Source: Laetiporus sulphureus 93-53
Lineage: Eukaryota > Basidiomycota > Agaricomycetes > Polyporales > Laetiporaceae
Assembly: GCF_001632365.1 (NCBI RefSeq)
Contig: NW_024468539.1
Location: forward strand, 186,001 to 250,000
Length of the DNA: 64,000 nucleotides
Reading direction: 5' to 3'
Below, one piece after another: positions 11,958 to 21,115 of the stretch. The translations under genes were made by a program, and so were the position numbers. The notes under the pieces are model-generated. The model saw nothing but the letters and a program-made list of their open reading frames with translations. It had not been told where the DNA came from and ran no database searches. Within the stretch, counting starts at the first letter, position 1; the number at the start of each line of letters is the position of its first letter.

Positions 11958-13780
11958 ATGAACTGGCTCACTGCTTTAGCAGTGCGCATTGCTGCCGCCA
12001 ATGCTGTGGCAGCAGCGTATGCTTCAGATCAGTATCCGCTCACCGCTCAGGCAGAGACGCGTGTGTCCCTGCCGTGGGATGAACCTCTAAGCCAGGATGC
12101 GACTGGCAATTTCATCTTTCAAGCCTTAGCGTCACTGATGCAAACGGCTGCCAATGCCATATACCCCAACGGTAAGCTCTGTTCCGCTGGAACATCCACC
12201 AAATTCACATCGGCGCGATTCAGGGCATGCAATTGTTCCTGCCAGCATACCTCCTGGGACACTCCTCTATCACGGCAGGGGCAGTGATGTTCTCCCTGAG
12301 ATGGACTGGATCGCATTCGACCCGGAGCATTCTATGTTTTTCGCAGGGCGCGGAAACGATAGCACGTTGTTCACCTTCAGTACGACCCGTGAACTGAAGC
12401 TGGTCTATTTTGACGGCAGCAGTGGAAACAAGGTTTCTGGAGTCGTAGACACGCAAGAATTACTCGTTTGGGGAGAAATAAGGGGTGGAGCGGGAGGAAG
12501 GAGTGGTGAAAGGCAACTGATAACCGACGCCTGCACGTGGGGCGCGCAATACGGAATCGACGGATACGTCAGGATGGAGGCAGATTTGTGAGTGTTGGCA
12601 TCTTTCGACATTCGTGTTCAATTATAGACTAAGCGACCTTTAGTGAAATCATGTACTGCAATTTCTCGCAAGGGCTGGAACTCGTCTCTGCGGTCAACGT
12701 CGTAGGTGGAGGATCGATCGGTGGCCCTCGAGGTGGTCCAAGGAAAGATCAATATCTCACATCGCGGGACCGACTTCAGGGTCTGCCGCTGCCAGAAAGT
12801 CCGGAACACGGGCCAGGCGGTCCACCAGATCGGCCTGGCAGTCCCAGAGGACCGGGCGGCCCTGGCGGTGGTTCCCCCACTCCCCCACCTGGATGGAAAG
12901 GCAGCTTTCCTAATTCCGTTATGCACGAGGTCGGGCATGCCGGCGCGTGGCATAACGACTTTCCTGGCGAGCTACGTGTGCGCGTCGACCCGTCGGGCTT
13001 GATATCCTTCTTCGATCCTGCGCTCACATCGCTAGCCAAGGCGCGCCGCTCGCTCACGCGGCGGCAGTATCGATTGCTCAACATCTCTGCAATGGACATA
13101 GCGACGGTGCAAGCGGACGCCGCGGACGTGTTTGCGCGGGTTTCGACGGCGGGGAGTGGACTGGACTGGCAGGGCCTCGCGCGAGTCATTGAAGATCGCT
13201 TCTCCGACAGGCTGCCATACTTGCGGTATTTGCTGCACCAGCCGACCACTAATGTGTCGGCCCACACCGCAGACATCCGTCAACAGCTGATCACCTCGCT
13301 GCTGCCGTACATGCCGCGTACGGGCGTCGGCGAGCCTGACTGGTTCGCGGAGATTGCGCACGGTTGCGCGACCAGGTTCACGGCACATCTCCCTGCCGCG
13401 CGGTTTACAAAGCAGGAGCATGTGCTGTTTCGGGCCGTAGACGTGGTCCTGCACGAGATCTGCAGGGTGCTAACTTCCGCGTGGAGAGACGCTTTCGATG
13501 TAGAGCAGCAAAGCGTCGACGTCGCGGCAGGCCTGCTAAAGAAGTGGAAGGATGATGTCGACTGGCTCGTTGAGTGGTTAGATTGGCCGACGTGGATGGG
13601 GTGTCATCCGGCTTGCGGTGTCGATGTGAGCGTCATTTATATCTCCTTTCGTCGATGTGGAGCCGTGAACTGATGGGTTCATGATAGGAATGGTGCTATG
13701 TTCCACAGCATAGGCCTTTCGGTGGAGATGACGAGAACGACCATACACCTCGATGCGTTTCTATGACACCTCCTTTATAG
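11958..13780 (+). CDS. Conserved secreted or membrane fungal protein of unknown function
   Basis: Four exons (11958-12171, 12224-12587, 12644-13625, 13688-13780) with GT-AG introns of 52, 56 and 62 bp give a 550-aa protein; phases 1, 2 and 0 all agree. The N-terminus (about 22 residues, Ala-rich hydrophobic) looks like a signal peptide. The family is recognisable by IPPGTLLYHGRG, MDWIAFDPEHSMFFAG, LKLVYFDGSSGNK, the spliced RMEADFEIMYCNFSQGLELV, AGAWHNDFPGELRVRVD and DPSGLISFFDP. The terminal exon supplies EWCYVPQHRPF, and reading through the third intron instead would give a poorer C-terminus. I know this as a widespread fungal family without an assigned activity. An HEVGH string in the middle is not embedded in a metalloprotease consensus. 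A Gly/Pro-rich insert (about residues 215-260) separates the two halves. Confidence 0.85.
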
Positions 13781-14568
13781 AGGCTTGTCCGTTCCCGTTC
13801 TAACTTCGAAATTGTGTTGTTTATCTTCAGCTTCATTATTAACCTGTACTCAGTGCGATGCGCAATCCGCCTGCCAAAAATAAGACAATGTTCGGGTCAG
13901 CTCGGCGCCAACGAATTCGGCAGAAACATTTCGGTCCGCCCTCGTAGTCGGATGCAATGCGCACTATGGTTGACTCAACTACTGCTATTCAGGCATGGAC
14001 GAGCAGGATGTCCTTTGCCGCTGATCAACTGCCGTGACGGTGTCTTCAGGCCGAAGATTATTCTATCAAGCATATTATTCTGGAAATTGAGCCTGCAAAG
14101 GAGTAACCCGCCGAGCTGGCATGTGAAAGTCCGAAACCCCGAGGACATCGACCAAGCTTCTTGTGGCGCTGAAGATAAGTTGGCCGCCAATTGAATTGCC
14201 TGTCAAGGTTACTGCAACATTCTCGGATTAGTAGCAGAGACATGCGTGTAGGTCAGCCGGAGAGGTCACATTGCGTTCTCAGAGTTCTAAGAGGATTTCT
14301 GGATCTCTCTTTTGCCGCCGAGGCTCGCCACGAGGTGATGGAACATGAAGCATGTCTGGTGAACGACTGGCGCTGACTGGTGCTGACACTTGTTTGCGGC
14401 CTTCGTAGGTGGACCTGCGTCTCTACGACGAAATCGGGACGAATAGCTCTCATTGGATATATCCGACTGGCCCCCTGAAAACCATTGAAATAGTCGGAAA
14501 CGTTTCCTGCAGTCACCAGGCTCATTGAACAGCTGCTCGGAGATCCTGTGTCAAATCGTATCCCCACC
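13781..14568. other. Intergenic, no gene recognised
   Basis: Only short overlapping frames on both strands with no motif, signal peptide or consistent splice structure. I see nothing definite here. Confidence 0.5.
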
Positions 14569-14691
14569 ATGCAGACGTGTTTCGCACCCTTGCTCTCCGT
14601 CGTAGTGCTCGTCAATTTAGTCTTTGCCGCTCCTGCACTGTTCGATGGCGGTGAGGACACTCCAGACAGTGTCTGCGTATTGGCTTGCTGA
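14569..14691 (+). CDS. Possible tiny secreted peptide
   Basis: A 40-residue frame starts in a good context (ccaccATGc). It opens with a signal-peptide-like stretch (MQTCFAPLLSVVVLVNLVFA) followed by APALFDGGEDTPDSVCVLAC and a stop. The 20-residue mature part has two Cys and the string EDTPDSV, reminiscent of the DDTP cores of the repeat precursor at 18.9 kb. A GTGAGG donor at 14651, a CTGAC branch-like site and a TAG acceptor at 14708-14710 would make a 60-bp intron giving a different C-terminus (GGRADVQPFTKG...). Without transcripts I cannot choose between them, and it may not be a gene. Confidence 0.3.
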   Translation: MQTCFAPLLSVVVLVNLVFAAPALFDGGEDTPDSVCVLAC

Positions 14692-16313
14692 CCAATGCCT
14701 GGCGCTCTAGGTCGCGCTGATGTTCAACCCTTCACAAAAGGTCGGTGACAATGAATCCATCGCAAAATGACGTTAGCTGAGCTAATTGCTTGTATTGAAC
14801 AGCCTCCAGGGACTCGATTGGTGAGATTGATACAGCCGCGTTGCTTCGTGTCCAACTCTGACTGACGGTCTTTGACTCGGATACTACCTCGCGATCATGT
14901 GAACAGTCTCATCTCCGGAACTCCTCTATCCCTACCATGACGGTATGCGGGAGTCTTCCTTATCATCGTACATGTGGGCCGTGACCCTTCGTATCCTTGC
15001 AGGTTTGGTGAAGAATGATTGACGACTCAACTTCTCATCGCCTACAAGCTCGGAGAGTATTTCAACGGTATGTCTCATGTGATCTTTCCGAATAAGTGTG
15101 ACAATAGTAGGCCTTGCAGATGACATTCGTAGCGAATGTATGTATAATGTAGAGAACTGAGGTGATTGGGGCAGCAATGATATGCAGCATACGATGCTCA
15201 GCATGTTGTACTATCGCATGGATTGAATTTTACCACGCCCCTAAGAACGTAGCTTCCGCTGAGGGTGAAAAGTGTTTCGTGGTCGAAACATATTGTTTCT
15301 ATCGGAGCGCGAGGATTCCATTTCCTCTTTGTCCTTTCAAGGTGTTACATTGGTTCTTGATTTCAGACATATGGAGTAACGTCAACCACACCTATAGAAT
15401 CCGTAACAATGCGCGACTTACTTCCGATAATCATCGAATTGGCAGTTCCGCGGTTGTCCGTCAAGCATGTGCGTCGTCAACCCACGTCTCAGCTCATCTT
15501 TGACGTCTTCTGCCACCAGATAGTCGGGAGAGTGGTTACTCGTGCTCATTGAACACATTCATGGCGCCAAAGTGTGATATCTATCAGTGAGGATCTCATC
15601 GTGCGAGGCCATGAAGTCTTTGATTGACTATGTGTTGGTCCATACAGATGATGTATGACACGAACACGACGAGAATTGCTCTCGACTGAACGCAAAGAAT
15701 GAACATCTTTCTGTTCTGCCTTTTCATCTGCTCTTTGAGCTGTAGTACCTGCTAGAAGATCCTTGTATGGAACATATACACTGACCTTGAGGATAAGGCA
15801 TTGAATGCTAACGATACAGACAGTTCGCCTAGTGCAGGACCCACTGGCCGGTCGCTTGAGTCGTGCCTCACGGTCAATGATGATGAAGGGCTGACAGACA
15901 ACGCTATTGGTTATGATTGAATTGAATACACGTGTATACTTCCTGGTCGGCACTGTCAGTTGGTCTCCATCGTTCATATGCAATTGTTGATCAGCTTGAC
16001 GCATTCGACCTTGTTCGTTTGCTTTCCCCTTATAACACTTGCTTCTTTCGGGGCTCAGAAATTAGAATAGGTGACCCTGACTCATTCCTAATGGATCAAA
16101 TGACAGGGTGGCAATTTGAAATGGAAGAAGTGTCAAATCATATTTCTGATGAGCCATTTCTTGGACAGAGGCCGGTCATTTGACATGCTTGACGGTTGTT
16201 CCTTTTGGTACGATCGTGCACACCGGCTGACATACCATATTCTCATGCAATTCGTCTTCTGTCCAAACATACATGCTCAACAATGGCAAAAGAACCAATA
16301 CGTCGCCGACAAA
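14692..16313. other. Intergenic, no gene recognised
   Basis: Frames of up to about 150 codons exist on the minus strand (15546-16004 and 14932-15204) but have no recognisable domain, splice logic or start context. The right end probably contains the 3' UTR of the UstYa-family gene. Confidence 0.4.
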
Positions 16314-17451
16314 CTATACCAATGTAGCATTCTTCCTGATATTCAGAACGCCATCCAAGTCAACAGCGCTCTCCGGAAGGTCCACCTCATCCCCGATACG
16401 AACCACATGAGAATGATCAATCTGGAGTGTATTTTCCTCTGTCCACTCCAGAATCTTCTCAAAGTTGCGGCATTGATGGACTATGTTGAAGTTCGGAAAG
16501 GGCTTGTCGAAGTCTTCGATCCAGTCGTAGGTGATGACCGCGATATCGCTGGCGCACATGATGTGCTGTCGCAGAGTCTCCAAGCAGTGATCTAGGAATA
16601 TACTTAGCATGCTGAACGCGGAGCATCTGGGAGAAGCTGAATACCGAGATGTTCTCGAAAGAACGACGGCCTTGTCCGCTGAGTCTCTTGGACCTTCGGA
16701 TAGTACTCCAAATATGTGTATTTTCGGATAAGATTCTGAAAGATACAGGTCACTCAGCGCGCTCCATGTTATTAATAGAGACTGACAGGCTTACAAGGCA
16801 ATGCAGGACGTGGAACATGTCCATCGTTCCAAAGTAGCCGCCACCATCCTCTTCGTGAAAGCGTACGTTCGATGGCCTTCCAGGCATGTTCATCCGCTCA
16901 TAATAGTCAGCAGGAAGGCGCACTACATGCACTAGAAATATGGATGATATTTCAGTGAAGATGTGCGCACGATTATGAAAGATGCTGCGTACAGGCATCA
17001 TGGGTAGTGATCCTATCCCAAGCTGCGTCTATCTCAGGAGACGGTGTACCAGAGTAGGGAGATTTGAGGCCGACGGTGCCGTTGAACTGCACAAGTTCAT
17101 ACTCGACAGAGAGATTAGCTGGCGCTGATGGAAACCTCACCACAATGAGAAAGCTGTATGATAACCGACATACGCAGGCAGCAAGATCAGCTCACAGTAC
17201 AACATCGACAATGAGTGATCTCGCGGCGTGCACTCAGGCCTGGAGAGCATGTAAGCTAGCACAACGATGGTATTCACGATAAGGATGCAGCCCAAAAACA
17301 TCCATGACGAGTAACGATGCCATGTCGAATGGCTCGCTACCATTCGAGGAGCGGTCTCAGCAACATGCGAATCTTCAAGCAATTTGTCGGACGAGCCATT
17401 GCGATCGTTGTTCTGAGAAATTGGGGAGTACGTGCTGAAGATCTTCGACAT
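16314..17451 (-). CDS. UstYa/DUF3328-family oxidase-like protein A
   Basis: Five exons: 17451-17196, 17124-16993, 16931-16795, 16735-16645 and 16591-16314, with introns of 53-71 bp whose phases all agree. The product is 297 aa. The layout is classic UstYa: a cytosolic N-terminus, one membrane helix (about residues 50-72, SWMFLGCILIVNTIVVLAYM), then YSPANLSVEYELVQFNG, SPEIDAAWDRI and RLPADYYERMNM, first HxxHC (HVLHC, residues 170-174), NLIRKYTYLEYYP, second HxxHC (HLDHC, 204-208), then LRQHIMCASDIA and a CRNFEKILEW tail. UstYa proteins are membrane-anchored, copper-dependent oxidases that macrocyclise or hydroxylate Kex2-released peptides in ustiloxin-type pathways. Both motifs are intact. It lies head-to-head with the repeat precursor, 1463 bp apart. 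Family assignment is firm; the substrate is inferred from the neighbour. Confidence 0.9.
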
Positions 17452-17594
17452 TGTGTAGGAGCGTGTCAATAGGGAGCTGCAGAGAACAAGTCAATCGAGG
17501 TTGAACGCAGACACGAGGCAGGCCCGCTGTATGTTTCACAGTGCAGGATCACCTGCTTTTTTGCATCAATTGTTCCAAAAGGCGTGATAACCTC

Positions 17595-17605
17595 CGGTCG
17601 GACCG
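17595..17605. promoter_or_regulatory. CGG-N5-CCG palindrome, candidate Zn2Cys6 site
   Basis: Sequence cggtcggaccg, 144 bp upstream of the UstYa-family start codon. It matches the inverted CGG half-site layout used by zinc binuclear cluster activators. Chance occurrence is possible. Confidence 0.3.
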
Positions 17606-18846
17606 CAGCTGACCTAGATAATCACGAGAGCATCGGTGTAGGGGGGGCCAAGAATAAGAACCTATTACAAAGAGCCACTTACACCCGACCTGTACATGTG
17701 CGCGTTGCACCTATTGTCGAATTAGCGGCCAATCCGTTTTTCTGATGGGATCAGAACAGTGCTGAATCCTTGAGAATGAAGATGCATTTTCCCATCAGAG
17801 CCTCGATACCCTGGATCAAGACTTGATCACCCTATTTTCGAGTACGTACTGCGTCTGGACCCGAACGGCTCGTTCCCACCAGTAATGTGAAATAATTCGA
17901 TACAAAGCATGCCAAATGCCGCATTCGTTGTTCCTCCAAAGGCCATCGCGACATCGCCATGCGCAAGGAGCCGTAGTTGGACGTTCTGTTCAAGCCCAGC
18001 GGACCCGAGTATGTCCAAAATCGTGATAGTATCAGAAGTAACGTTATGGCAAGATCCTATTGAGACGTTGACGATTCCCTATCAGGAAGGAGAATCAGAC
18101 CACTCACACTGTTAATAGCCAGCAGTCTCCTTCACGTTGCCGGTCATTAACTCATTCTTCACAATATGATCATAACCGGGATCCTTAAAGTGTCAGTAAC
18201 TCAGGCTCGTCTTCGATGGGCTTTGGGGTAAAACAACGTTGTTACCACTTGAATATCGGAAGTCGTATATAGCAATATATATCGGCTAGAGCCTCCCAAT
18301 ATGAATTTGACAGTGGAGTTGACACCGGAGCCCGACATTGACAGTTGCGCTGATCGGAGCATGTCAGGTGACCGGGCCTCAAAGCTTCAGTGCATGATGG
18401 CGGCGTCAATATTGACACTCATGAGAAAGCGTTGTCCTTTCACTCATGATTGGCCGTGCTGCAAGGTGCGCGATGTTGTGGCATCACTTTTGGGGTGCAA
18501 GACGCAATATCGCTGGCCGAAGGAGTAGGCTGGCCAGACATACCGGTAACTTCGTACGGTACGTGCTTCGCTCCTGCTCCGCTGCCCAGTAGCCTAACTT
18601 CGGTATGCTGCTACCATTACTTAGGGACGTCTTTTTACCGTTGTGTTGATGGAAGTGGCATGTGCATCACCGCCTTATGGCCCACCGACGTCTGGAACAA
18701 CTAGAGTCAAAAGATACCTTCATCATGCACGGCGAATAATCACTCTGATGAGCCATTGCGGCACGTTTTGCCAAAAAAACCAATAACGGATTCGAACTCA
18801 GCTACAGAAAGTCATCGGGTCACGCATGCTGCTAAGGGGTTCGCAA

Positions 18847-18853
18847 TATAAAA
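18847..18853 (+). promoter_or_regulatory. TATA box of the precursor gene
   Basis: TATAAAA, 62 bp upstream of the precursor ATG, at a normal distance for a short 5' UTR and followed by a CACCATG start context. Confidence 0.5.
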
Positions 18854-18914
18854 CGCTGCAAAGGTTCGTGGTCGCCTCGACACCTTGTAGGCACTCCCAG
18901 AGATCCGAGCCACC

Positions 18915-19531
18915 ATGAAATTCGTTGCCCTCAGCATGAAGCTCATCGCTCTTGCGCCCCTCGTCGCACTAGCGGTACATGCGCTGCCGACTAGTGGTAC
19001 TCGAGGATTTAGTAAGATGCGGTCATTCTTCCCACTCAAACCCAGCTAACACAATGGATCCTTATTAACGTAGCTTTGAAGCGTGGTGACCTTGTCGATG
19101 ACACTCCAGATATCTACAAGCGCGAGGGCCTCGTCGATGACACTCCAGATATCTACAAGCGCGAGGGCCTCGTCGATGACACTCCAGAGGTCTACAAACG
19201 TGGCGACCTGGTCGATGATACTCCGGAGTTCTACAAACGCGAGGACCTTACTGATGATACTCCCGAGATTTACAAGCGTGAGGGTCTCGTCGACGACACA
19301 CCTGAGATCTATAAGCGTGGTATGTGGATGTAGATGGAGAATGCATCAGCACTCATCATTTGCTTAGCGACAAAACGCGAGGACCTCATCGACGACACTC
19401 CCGAGATCTATAGGCGGAGCGACCTTGTTGATGACACTCCTGAAATATACAGGCGCGATGACCTTGTGGACGACACCCCGAGCGTATACAAGCGCGGAGA
19501 TCTTGTCGATGACACTCCCAGCGTGTATTGA
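18915..19531 (+). CDS. Kex2-processed multi-core RiPP precursor (dikaritin-like)
   Basis: Three exons (18915-19011, 19074-19319, 19368-19531) with GT-AG introns of 62 and 48 bp, both phase 1, encode 168 aa. A signal peptide (MKFVALSMKLIALAPLVALA, cut near VHA|LP) is followed by a short leader ending LKR, then ten 13-residue units: six in exon 2 and four in exon 3, separated by an extra ATKR. Each unit is an 11-residue core followed by KR or RR, the Kex2 cleavage site. Leu3, Asp5-Asp6-Thr7-Pro8 and Tyr11 are invariant; positions 1, 2, 4, 9 and 10 vary, and all ten cores differ. The last core ends at its Tyr and the stop codon replaces KR. The neighbouring UstYa-family gene suggests oxidative cyclisation involving the Tyr. 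The alternative is a linear secreted repeat peptide of the kexin-processed class. Retention of the second intron would truncate the protein after six cores. Confidence 0.88.
19085..19528 (+). repeat. Ten tandem 39-bp units encoding core peptides
   Basis: Units 1-6 occupy 19085-19318 and units 7-10 occupy 19379-19528, the last being 33 bp because it lacks the Lys-Arg codons. The 48-bp intron splits the array between units 6 and 7. Units differ mostly at codon third positions and at five variable residues, so the array has diverged while the invariant residues were kept. Confidence 0.95.
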
Positions 19532-21107
19532 TGTGGTATGAAAACATATTTTAATAACTGCGTTCGCGTTCTTACGACCATACGGAACAACAACATAGAT
19601 CGAAGGCGTCTCTGACGGTATCCGCGCACGTGCAGAAGGTGAAGATTATGAGTTAGCGACTGTTCTCCGTTGATGGAAATGTAGTGCAGATATATCGCTC
19701 GTCCGCTGAATGGAATGCTCGCTCTGAGTCCTGTGTCATCACGGTTCCCCGCGACGATACACATGATACTGAGTAGTATTGGTGCCAATATGTCGAAGCT
19801 TCCCGCCCTTCCTTTGAACTTTGAACAATAGCTTTGTGAGAACTTGGAACGTTTCAATGACCTGGCTAAGAATTTCTGCAGAACTGGTACCGTTCTACGG
19901 ATACACTTATTGATGAGAACCATTGTCTCAAAGTTCATTCTGTGAGTTCGTCGAGACATGATGCATGAATATTGGGCGCTTGAGCGATTTGCTAAGTAGA
20001 AACTCCCTAGGATTACTTGGCTGTAATTAATCACAGCATAGAACCCACTTTATGTAACAAATGGGTTCACGCGTTCAATTATTGGTTCGCAAGTTTCAAA
20101 ATTTCAACGTTCGCACTTCAATGACTCGCTCGAACTGCTTCGCATCATCGCATGCCTGTTAGGGTTTCTCGTCCCGTCACGTGAAAGGTCCTAACCCATG
20201 TCCATGGGCAACGACTCATTCTCCGCGGACGCATCCGCTACCATACGGTCCTTTCAGCGCCTCGTGAGTCACTATCTGGAGCCGACATGTTCTCGGTACC
20301 ACTGCGACCACGAGCTACGAGTCACCGAGTTGTGCAGCTCTGATGATTCACGAAGCTCCAGCGTGGCTGCGGCGCAGGGCACCATTCGGCTCGTATACTA
20401 CGCACCTCAGCTTGTACTACGGGCGCTGATCCATACCCTGCGATCCGAAACAGTCGTTATCACCGGCACCATCTTATATATCATATAAACGATGCCGGTA
20501 GCATGAGTAAGGTCAATCCGCAATGCCGGACCATACCACCATAGGAAGTTGCGAACATGCGCCTGAGTCAAGAGCTGCGGGATGCGCGGTGCGCGGGCAT
20601 CACATGGCTGCGCTCGAGTCAGAGTGTGCCACCGTTGAATCTTCGCGTATGGTGGCAAAATTGCTGTCTCAGAACGTCTGCGAGGACATTGAGAGCTCAT
20701 TAAGATATTGATGGTCATGCGTCTTGTTCTTCATCGATCAAGCGTCTCGTTGAATGTAATCATGTGAATTGTTTCGTGCTACATATATGCAAGCAACGTC
20801 CTTCCTTTGCGTGAACTCTACGCGGCATCAATCAGCCTGGAGCTTACTTGGTCGGGACCGAGATGGAGGCGTCGATCGATCGAAGGCTCAGAGTCATACA
20901 GTCTGCTGCGCGCGATCCTGTCATTGTATAAAGCTCGCCGATATGCTGCAAAAAAATGACCTCCCAGCAAGCAAAGAAAGGCAAAGCACGCACAGGTCCT
21001 CTTCTCTAAGCTACGAATGTTTCTTGTAATCTTCGCGATTGGCTGTATCTCGCAATGTAGCCGTTGGTACCACCGGCAGATGGTACCGACAGCTACATGA
21101 CGAAATA
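19532..21107. other. Intergenic downstream of the precursor
   Basis: The frame at 20198-20488 (+) has a GTGAGT donor-like site after its first ~23 codons but no recognisable product. The minus frame at 19408-20034 overlaps the precursor and is its shadow. Nothing else definite; the right border is the hAT target duplication (21108-21115). Confidence 0.4.
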
Positions 21108-21115
21108 CTATTGGC

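Larger units (their letters stand above)
17452..18914. promoter_or_regulatory. Intergenic region between the UstYa gene and the precursor
   Basis: This region must hold both promoters. Upstream of the UstYa start is a CGG-N5-CCG palindrome (17595-17605), the architecture bound by Zn(II)2Cys6 regulators of fungal pathways. On the precursor side a TATAAAA box (18847-18853) lies 62 bp before its ATG. A 63-codon minus frame at 17827-18018 has no assignable family and may be a gene relic. Confidence 0.45.

Noticed and set aside
12920..12960. HEVGH string in the four-exon host protein as a zinc metalloprotease motif
   Set aside because: The surrounding residues (HAGAWHNDFPGE) match the conserved block of this non-protease fungal family, and the third ligand spacing of metzincins is absent.
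17827..18018. Possible hydrophobin relic (LDILGSAGLEQNVQLRLL, FGGTTNAAFG)
   Set aside because: The faint resemblance lacks the eight-cysteine pattern; only stray Cys are present, so no call is justified.
19083..19367. Second plus-frame ORF over the precursor repeats
   Set aside because: It is a shifted-frame shadow; the spliced LVDDTP frame has the signal peptide, Kex2 sites and consistent introns.
19408..20034. 208-codon minus ORF containing repeated GVSSTRS units
   Set aside because: The repeats are the antisense shadow of the precursor's 39-bp units.
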